DNA of 64,000 nt from Cristatella mucedo (taxonomy: Eukaryota; Bryozoa; Phylactolaemata; Cristatellidae). Within the stretch, counting starts at the first letter, position 1, and each line of letters begins with the position of its first letter. Shown piece by piece: positions 57,101 through 64,000 of the stretch. The position numbers were made by a program, and so were the translations under genes. Under the pieces are notes generated by a model. The model saw only the letters and a list, made by a program, of their open reading frames with translations. It was not told the DNA's origin and made no database searches. The DNA lies in the NCBI GenBank assembly GCA_009760855.2, contig WPIO01000266.1, positions 96,813 through 160,812 of the forward strand, read 5' to 3'.

Positions 57101-57977
57101 ATGTGCTGCAAAGTGATACGCAATAGAATAGTAAGTAAAATCATGCTTGAAAAACAAACAAAATGAATAACATGGTTAGGAGTTACATGCACTGGGTCAG
57201 CATGCAAATGTGGTTAGTGGCAGCATGAACAGTGTCAGCACGCATAAGCACATCGAGGACGAATCACAAGGACCCACTAGATGCTGTCCTAAATAGGTAT
57301 GTTTTTAAGTTTCTTTTAAATGTGGTCAGGTCAGGGGATGTTCTGATGCAGGTCGGGAGGGAGTTCCAGTGTTGCGATTCTTGATTTATCAAAATTGCAC
57401 ATACAAAGATTTTATTATGACACATTGAAACCCAAGTTTAATGATAGATTAAATTTATTGTATACTGACACTGATTCATTAGTTGTTGATATTAAAAGTG
57501 AAGACTTTGAGAAAGAGATGATTGATATTAAAGACTGGTTTCATAAAGACGAGTTTGGTAAGTTCAAAGATGAAATGGATGGTGCAAAAATTGATGAATT
57601 CATTGCTTTAAGACCAAAACTATATTCCGTTGCTTCTACTAAACCAATTATGAAAGCAAAGGGTGTTCCAAAAGAAGTAATTAAGAACTCAAAGATAACA
57701 CATAATGAATATAGTCAGTGTTTATCAACAGCAAATGATATTTATTTAAAAAAGGTAGTACTGTTGCCTTTGAAGAAACACTTGATAGAGACTTCTATAG
57801 AATGACACAAAATAAACATAATATTCTTACAAAGAAACTTAAAAAAGAGCACTATCAGCTTTTGAGTCAAAGCGCTACTGATTAGATTGTGGTATTCATA
57901 GTTATTCTTGTGAGCATTATAGAATAAAAGAGTCTGCCGGTCATTGTAGCACTTGTAATATTAGCTTAGAAAATTAA
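54100..57977 (+). pseudogene. Protein-primed family B DNA polymerase (viral/Polinton-like), broken
   Basis: This gene would copy a linear protein-primed viral genome. Parts in order: N-terminal region with a frameshift at about 54200-54240, a CxxC...H zinc-finger-like segment (about 55058-55125), exonuclease motif I (YADFES, 55259), exo II (GYDSHL, 55602), exo III (YLYADVTLL, about 56050), palm motif A (DATSLYP, 56327), and motif C (YTDTDS, 57464). Breaks: stop TGA at 55439-55441, a damaged linker to about 55590, TGA at 56463-56465, TAA at 56823-56825, a LINE-B insertion at 57030-57368, and a frame change after 57800. The size and motif order fit polymerases of Polintons/Mavericks and adintoviruses. 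It is AT-rich, unlike the host DNA around it. It is inactive as it stands. Confidence 0.85.
57030..57368 (-). mobile_element. LINE-B insertion inside viral polymerase
   Basis: A 339-bp reversed, 5'-truncated LINE-B 3' end with tail and stem-loop. GTGTT flanks it on both sides (57025-57029 and 57369-57373), a 5-bp target-site duplication. Polymerase coding continues in frame style on the far side. Confidence 0.92.
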
Positions 57978-58002
57978 ATAAGTATTAAATAAATAGTTTT
58001 AT

Positions 58003-58015
58003 TATTATAGAAATG
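58003..58015 (+). promoter_or_regulatory. TTATAG motif before acidic-protein ATG
   Basis: TTATTATAG ends 2 nt before the ATG at 58013. Confidence 0.45.
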
Positions 58016-58204
58016 GAAAACGAAAATCCAGAGTTTTTAGAAGTTGAAGAAGATTCTATAGATATAACTATGACAGATACAGACTCTGATGATCCTGATT
58101 ACACACCCGAATCCGAATCCGAATCCGAATGTGAATCTGAATCTGCTGAAGACGACTTTACTTTTTATAGTGATGATTATGTAAATGAAGAAAATGAATT
58201 ATAA
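58013..58204 (+). CDS. Small highly acidic protein of viral island
   Basis: The 63-codon intact frame is dominated by Glu, Asp and Ser (DSDDPDYTPESESESECES), with a low-complexity ESES run. No domain is recognised. It follows the polymerase by 35 nt in the same direction and has the island's start motif. Such acidic small proteins occur in many DNA viruses, but a function cannot be assigned. Confidence 0.6.
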   Translation: MENENPEFLEVEEDSIDITMTDTDSDDPDYTPESESESECESESAEDDFTFYSDDYVNEENEL

Positions 58205-58219
58205 AAAAATATTTATAAG

Positions 58220-58231
58220 TATATAGAAATG
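58220..58231 (+). promoter_or_regulatory. TATATAG motif before 89-aa frame
   Basis: GTATATAG ends 2 nt before the ATG at 58229. Confidence 0.45.
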
Positions 58232-58498
58232 GACGTGTCAAGAATTTTAAGCTGTGATCAATCGAGGGAAACGGCTTTAAAGATCTGTCTTCAAAAACTA
58301 AAAGTAAACGATCAGCGCATAGTTAAACATTCTCTTGATAAACTAATTCCAGATTTAGATAGTTCGTTTGTTAGAATTCTTATAGAAATATGTGAAGCTT
58401 CTGACAAACTAATGGAGTGTAGAAGTAAGATAAATGAGATGCTTGAAGAAGCAGCAAATAAATTAAAAACACCAAAAACAAAACAAGGATTTATGTGA
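58229..58498 (+). CDS. Unidentified 89-aa protein of viral island
   Basis: An intact frame of mixed charge with predicted helical character (SRETALKICLQKLKVNDQ, ASDKLMECRSKINEMLEEAA), ending in a Lys/Thr-rich tail. It lies 24 nt after the acidic frame and has the same start motif. The two may be a co-directed pair. No homologue is recognised by eye. Confidence 0.6.
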   Translation: MDVSRILSCDQSRETALKICLQKLKVNDQRIVKHSLDKLIPDLDSSFVRILIEICEASDKLMECRSKINEMLEEAANKLKTPKTKQGFM

Positions 58499-58972
58499 CT
58501 TTGAAAAAAAGTATTATTGTTATAGTTATTATCCAACCAATTTTATGATTATATTATTAAACTAAGAGACAATCAATTATCCAAATCTGTTAGAATCTTG
58601 CGATTTATACGAAGAGTCTCGCGATTTAATGGGCACAGTCAGAACTTAAAAGCTATAAATCTTGGGATTTAAGATCTTCTTTACTGTAATGTATAGACGA
58701 TGGACCGAAAAAGTTTCAAGAATTCTTTGTGTGAATTGCTTTAAGAATCGCAAAAATGCGTTGTGGCTGTGAATATGACACCCTTTACATTCCTATAAAT
58801 TTTATAAAAACATTTGTAAACTAGGTGAACCAACAATTCGTTTACCTTTTAGGTATTTGCGATGAATATGATAAGCGTCAAAGAGGCAGAAAAACCATTA
58901 TACGCCCGCATTTTATATTTTCATATTAATTTTGACCATATAAAAACAAAAAAATGATAATTTTTTCTTTTT
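58499..58972. other. AT-rich spacer in viral island
   Basis: No frame of note. It ends in a T-rich run leading to the next start motif. Confidence 0.4.
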
Positions 58973-58986
58973 TTATATAGGAAATG
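58973..58986 (+). promoter_or_regulatory. TATATAG motif before broken gene
   Basis: TTTATATAG ends 3 nt before the ATG at 58984, after a T-rich tract. Confidence 0.45.
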
Positions 58987-59512
58987 ACACGAACGATGTT
59001 ACTGACCCCACCTTGACTACTAGTGCTACTCTCCTTAAATCATACGTTGATTCATCTTGTTAGCGTCAAGAATGGACTGCGTATGATCCAACAAATCACT
59101 TTGATTCAGATATCTTCAGTTATGACTGATAATTCTGTTAAGAATGGTTTTATCCCTGATGAATGGGATATCGAAGCATCAAAAGATTATAACAGGCTGG
59201 CTTAACTGATGTCAACAGCTAATCTGAATCTACTGTTAGGTCTAAAGTAGACGCACTTCTTGACGATGCCTTCTGAGATTTCTAGCTACACAACGTGCGC
59301 AGATCGCATCTCAACTTCCAACACTCTCAACAGTTATTTCAGGCTTGTGTCAGGAGTTAAACCATATATCTCCTGAATTGTTAAAGATGAATGTTATGCA
59401 GTTCTTCCTGATCTAGCTGATGCGAATAAGTGCTAGGGCAAAAGGCCACCATGCTGCAGCTCTAGCAAAGCATAGGTATTTAATTCAAAACAAAATAAAC
59501 AATATTATAGAA
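58984..59512 (+). pseudogene. Broken viral-island gene, unidentified
   Basis: Coding-like pieces appear in successive frames: one with NDTNDVTDPTLTTSATLLKS, one with VKNGFIPDEWDIEASKDYNR (about 59140-59200), and one with LATQRAQIASQLPTLSTVIS (about 59284-59345). Stops and frame shifts separate them. The product is not recognised; a structural protein is possible from its position only. Confidence 0.5.
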
Positions 59513-59515
59513 ATG
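59503..59515 (+). promoter_or_regulatory. TTATAG motif before broken frame
   Basis: ATATTATAG ends 2 nt before the ATG at 59513. Confidence 0.4.
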
Positions 59516-60290
59516 ACTATTCGCAACGAGAAGCAAGGATTGCCTTAATGAAGTTCAGCGGTAATCCAAATGTTAAGATTTTGTTCATATCCTATGTGTA
59601 GATTTGACAAGACATTCGATCAACTTTATTAGAACGCTGTAAAAACTAGTTATAGAATACCAAGCATTAAGAATGATAACCACTCTGAAACAGACTGATT
59701 GCAAATATATTAGTAAAGTTAGAGATGGTTCATCTTGCAAGAGTTTCTTAAAGACCTTAAAAATAGAAAAAATAAATAATGATTAGATCAGAGGCTTACT
59801 CTAAAAAATAGAATTAACAAAATCAAATAGGAAAGAAATAGATCAATGAAAAGAAATAGAACTTCCAGAAGAGTTTATTAAGGAGACTATGGATTGGCGA
59901 ATCTAAGCATTGGCTAGTCTAGCGTGTTTAACTAAACCAATTTCAATAAAATCTAAATCATTTGGTTGTTGTAAAACCTTCATAATTAAGAATTGGATAA
60001 GTAACATCAAATGATACTATTTTTTATCGCGTTCTTTCATTATAGCAAAGTTTGATATGGAGTTTAGTTAACAATAGCATATAATCATCTCAACAGCATA
60101 GTACTGTATATTGATTAAATTAGATGGGAGAAAGTTCGGCGAGTAGACTTTATGATGACGATATTCGTAAGTATAGTACTAGAAACCGTGGATTGGTTGT
60201 ATATACTCTATTGACACTGTTGCCGTAGTATTCTTATAGCTTATTCGATTATCATCTTTTAGAAAGTAATCATCTTCAGTTTGTTTTTGC
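59513..60290 (+). pseudogene. Decayed viral-island coding DNA
   Basis: Short coding-like pieces (REARIALMKFSGNPNVKILF in a shifted frame near 59525-59595) fade into stops. A further piece near 60124-60210 (MGESSASRLYDDDIRKYSTR) is also broken. Products are unknown. Confidence 0.35.
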
Positions 60291-60299
60291 CATAAATCG

Positions 60300-62565
60300 T
60301 ATAATCACTATCATCATCAATAATATTTGTTTCTATCATTCGTTTATTTTATCAATATCTTTTATACTTATTCTTATCTTGCTATATAATGGCTTTTTTA
60401 AGTTAATATCAGATAGCTTTGCTAAAAAAATTTCTCCAGTATTCTCAGATAGATTAATAACACTTTTAACTCCTATTCGTCCTTCTACTATCAATGTCCT
60501 GTCAGATTGTACTGTTCCACTTTTGATTTTAAAAATGTGTTATAAGCCTCTTCTTTTTGTGTAAGACCAAATCAGGTTGTATTATTAGCAATTGAAGAGA
60601 ATCTATCTACTTCTAGACTACCCCTCTATTACTTGAGGATCCTTCTGTTCCAGTTTTCGTATCACGATACTGTTGTGATAGATGAATCACTTCCATTAAC
60701 AGGATTACTTAAATTCACATATTTTTTTGACCTAGCAGATAAATCTCCTCTTACAATGTCATCAGAGTCGTTTCTAATATAATCATTATCTGAAAACGTT
60801 TTATTTACAACATCTAACTCGCTAATATTATAACCAACATTTGTTATTCTATTTTTACCGAGATTTAAAGTTCCGTTCATCTCTAATAATCTTCTGCTGA
60901 GCATTTGTAGGATATTGCTATATAAACAATTATATTTAATTCTCTATCAAACAAATTTGCGCCAGATATAAAACCGGACGACTGGAACAAGTTTTTTTAT
61001 TTTCGTCTAGCATGTAACTGCCGTATAACTGGTCTCTTAACGGGATCATAGTTGCTGGGAAGCGGGTTGTAATATACCTCTTTTACCTACTAGAGTATTC
61101 GTCTGTCGTTGTAACAAACAAACAAACCCCTAGGAATAGTGACATTACCTCACGTAGATATCCATCTACCACTAATTGGTTCTTGAATATAGATCTGTTG
61201 TTAAAGACCCATCAACGTGTTGCTTTAAAACGAACTATAGCGATATTTCCATCTGATACTCTATTTAGATAGTTAAGGTTTACTCCATCTGTAGGATTAC
61301 AGGATCATTTTCTAAGAAGATAGAGTAGGCCCATTCATATCTAAACTTTCCATTAAGAGTTTCGCCCCCCCCCCTCTAACCCGAGTCCACTCCCTTAGTT
61401 AAGGAAGCCTTAGGAGTCCATATACGATTTATTTGGGATATCAGTATCAGAAGTAGGAGGTCCTGCAACAGATACATTTCCATTTACAGTTAGTGTTCCA
61501 TTAATAGTTCACCAGTTTTTGATAGCTTAGTATCTGCATAATCTTTAGTTGCAGCATCGCTAGGGTTTACTGGATTTGCTAGTTCTACCAACTTATGATT
61601 CTTCATGTCTATATCCCCAGGGTTTTATGCTGTAGTTCCTCTTGATACTTTAGTAACGAAATTGGTGTCTATATACTTTCTATTTACCAGCATACTGTAG
61701 AGTCAACAGGATCGCCTAAATCCTTTATCAGATTTCCATTCATACTTAAACTACCTGTAAGTACATCACCACTTTTTTTAATATAATTTTGCTACACCAA
61801 TTCCTCTTCTTTTGTGGTCTAAACATTTCTATACTATAGTAAAAAGAAAATCAATATATGTTATTCCACTTGCAACAGTAAATTTATCTATAGCATACTT
61901 ACATGTTCCATCTATATTAATTATTAAAACTAGAGTGCCAGTAACTCCGTATGGCGATTCACTAGTTAGTTCTACGTATGAATTCGTTTTATCAGTTGCG
62001 TACATAACCCCGCTAACCATTTGAAAGTTAGGTAATATCCCAGGAAAGAATGTTTTAAGGTAGTTGCATATCCAACTATTGTTGATGTTCCTTGATCAAT
62101 AATTGGCATATCTCCTGGTGTTATTTTTGTAGTTGAAATCTTCCGGTACTTCCATTAGCAGTGATATTCAAATCGAGCATATCGAGATAGAATACGTTTG
62201 GATAAGTATCTGAATGCCTGCTCCAAAATATCTAAATGCTATTTGTTTTTTATTATCTATATATTGTTTCGTTACAGTGTCAGAGTCTTTTAAGTTAGTA
62301 ATACTCTTTCCACCCATATTCATACTAGCTGTTGCTTTACCTTGAAACACTTGTGTCATATTTTTAGGAGTCCATAGTTATAACTTTATAGGGCCTTTAA
62401 TCACTGTAACAGTTACAGTCCCGTCAGCCAGAGTTTCAGATTATATACCAAAAACATCTTTACAATTTAACTGTGATGACATCTTTGCATTAGTCTTTGG
62501 AATAAGATCCAGACATACTGAAACAGCTGCTAACTCGCCCACGACATTAGTAGCCATGCTTCCTC
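60300..62565 (-). pseudogene. Repetitive fibre-like gene, decayed
   Basis: The minus strand carries repeated units of the form MNGxLxMxGxxIxxLxxPxxxxDxxxKxY[IVM]D. The clearest: about 62345-62270 (MNMGGKSITNLKDSDTVTKQ), 61765-61700 (SLSMNGNLIKDLGDPV), 61610-61545 (DMKNHKLVELANPVNPSDAA), 61510-61430 (INGTLTVNGNVSVAGPP), 60890-60775 (MNGTLNLGKNRITNV), 60745-60690. The probable start is near 62553 (MATNVVGELAAVS). Stops and shifts occur throughout. Such repeats occur in trimeric tail/spike fibres of DNA viruses and phages and in related animal-element genes. A surface attachment role is inference. Confidence 0.65.
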
Positions 62566-63980
62566 CAAAGTTTGGACTTAAGACAATAACTCAGGTTTAT
62601 TGCATCACCTTCATTAAGAGGATAGCCTAAAATTAGTTTATTCTATTTCCATTGGCATTCAGATTCGACCAAATACGCGACCATTAATCTTTCTAACTTT
62701 TTTCTTTGCTATACTTATATATTAGAAGAATAAAAAAGGTAAAGGTTGCGGAGTATAAAAGAAGGAGTTGATACAACTAAAAGAAGTGTGTCTCGGTATT
62801 ACAACAGCGACAGAAGTAGGTTCGAAAGCGGGTAGAAAAATAGTTCCTAAAGTTGCCCCATGAAGCTATCCTTACAAGCCTCAAACAAAATCGCAAAGTA
62901 TCGGTTCCAAAAGTCTTACACTATCCGGCTTTAAAGTTATTGGACCAGCTACAAACAGCTCTTGGAGGATTTCATATCAGGAGTAAACAGGGATAGTAGA
63001 TGTTGGTTTGTTTATAAAGAATTGTTGATGATATAATCATTCTGGTAAGTATGCGGTCAAGTCTTCTGGAAAAACGATGTCAGTATAAAAAAGAAGGACT
63101 CTCGAAGATGGTTGCAAGTTTAGAAGTAGGTTTTTACATTAAATGTAATATTATATTAGAAGCTGACAAATCAAATAGCGATTGGTATCAAAACCCTAGT
63201 AAAGTCTGTTTTTTATCTAAGAACATTTGGAGAGACGGTTTCTTGGGATTGCAACACACCTTGATCCAATAGCTTGGGAAGGAAGAAGAAGTTACTTTCT
63301 TGAAATGAGAGGAGGATTTTTCTACGCTGGCTATTCGGGCAGCTATAAATTGCTAGCATAGGCAAGTGTATATAGGAACAGTTTGGTTTAGCTTTTGCAA
63401 TAACTGTAGCAGTTGCAGGACTGATAAAAAAGATTAGTTGATGAAGCAATGTATTACTGGCTTAGGAGGCACTCTAAACGAATACGCATGAAGAGTAGGA
63501 TGAGTGCTGTGGACACTACGAAAAGACAGAAGATTAAACAACGCAATTTGTAGATCTGAAAAAACAGGATAGAATTACTTGATGAAAAAGGTGTTGATAT
63601 TGATTTGAGTGACCAAGTACAAAATTCACAAGTTTAAAAAACGGCGGGGTGGGGGGGGGGGGGGGGGGGGGGGGGGGATCTGGAACTAGCCTTAATAAAG
63701 GAAAAGAACTTAGTAGATAAAGTAGGTGTTAGTTATAGCGAAGATGTTAAGCGAGAGCATAAAAAGCAAAGTGAGAAGGGCTCAATTAGTTTTGGTGGCA
63801 ATCCGTTACATCTATAGTGACGATACAGTCTAGAACGGCGCAATAGTAGGAAGCGAATGCTGTGGGCGGGCTGGTGGAGCGCAACGAAGACATATAGGCA
63901 CGAATATTACGCAATCTCGAGACCGAAGTTCTGAGGGGGGGGAAAAGATTATGTAATACACTAGAAGTCATTGTAACGAA
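62566..63980 (+). pseudogene. Decayed viral-island coding DNA
   Basis: Only short pieces read through: ASLEVGFYIKCNIILEADKS (63105-63165), AWEGRRSYFLEMRGGFFYAG (about 63272-63330), ELLDEKGVDIDLSDQVQNS (about 63575-63630). Low-level Gly/Tyr-rich content suggests a structural protein, but no family is claimed. Confidence 0.35.
63651..63677. repeat. Poly-G tract, 27 nt
   Basis: A pure G run directly after GGCGGGGT in an AT-rich setting. A C10 run lies at about 61365 and a G8 run near 63934. These may be real or sequencing artefacts. Confidence 0.9.
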
Positions 63981-64000
63981 TTATTTTTTGTCTTCAGTTA

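Noticed and set aside
2394-57376. CRISPR-like array from the recurring stem-loop
   Set aside because: Occurrences are kilobases apart, in both orientations, and are LINE-B or SINE-1 3' ends.
53310-64000. Bacterial or plasmid contamination
   Set aside because: A host LINE with a target duplication sits inside the polymerase gene, and the polymerase motifs fit animal virus-like elements.

Overview
The window reads as nuclear DNA of an animal, most likely an invertebrate. It has spliced genes with GT-AG introns, a sperm Sp17-type gene, many CR1/L2-like LINE fragments, tRNA-headed SINEs, microsatellites and little coding DNA. No operons or bacterial-style gene packing are seen. The species cannot be named from the sequence. 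The clearest complete host gene is an Sp17-like (RIIa domain plus IQ motifs) five-exon gene at 12.0-15.3 kb on the + strand.

Layout. 0-2.4 kb: GC/CpG-rich DNA without a supported gene. 2.4-6.9 kb: a long LINE (family A) with a 1071-codon endonuclease/reverse-transcriptase frame, followed by an inverted second copy. 7-11.3 kb: tandem repeat, SINE and LINE (family B) debris. 12-15.3 kb: the Sp17-like gene. 16-18.4 kb: nested LINE-B remains. 18.4-19.7 kb: a 1.3 kb element with about 180 bp inverted ends, with a second copy at 32.8-34.1 kb. 20.3-27.3, 38.6-43.9 and 47.5-52.3 kb: three related copies of an eIF2-alpha-kinase-like gene (-, +, -) inside segmental duplications. Each copy is broken differently and each is loaded with LINEs and SINEs. 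53.3-53.9 kb: a retroelement Gag-like frame ending in a 21-bp minisatellite.

53.9-64 kb: base composition changes sharply to AT-rich. A roughly 120 bp imperfect hairpin is followed by a decayed protein-primed family B DNA polymerase, two short intact frames (one very acidic), broken frames, and on the minus strand a decayed repetitive fibre-like gene with MNG...NKxY(V/I)D repeats. This is an endogenised large DNA virus or Polinton/adintovirus-like element. A host LINE-B fragment sits inside the polymerase gene with a 5-bp target duplication, showing residence in the host chromosome. Five frame starts in the island share a TAT(A)TAG motif 0-3 nt before the ATG.

Working together: LINE-B supplies the 3' end that SINE-1 also carries, suggesting a SINE/LINE pair. 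The duplications copied the kinase gene together with a LINE already inserted in it. The viral island abuts the end of the third duplication and a Gag-like remnant. Domain and motif calls are by eye; no database search was possible.
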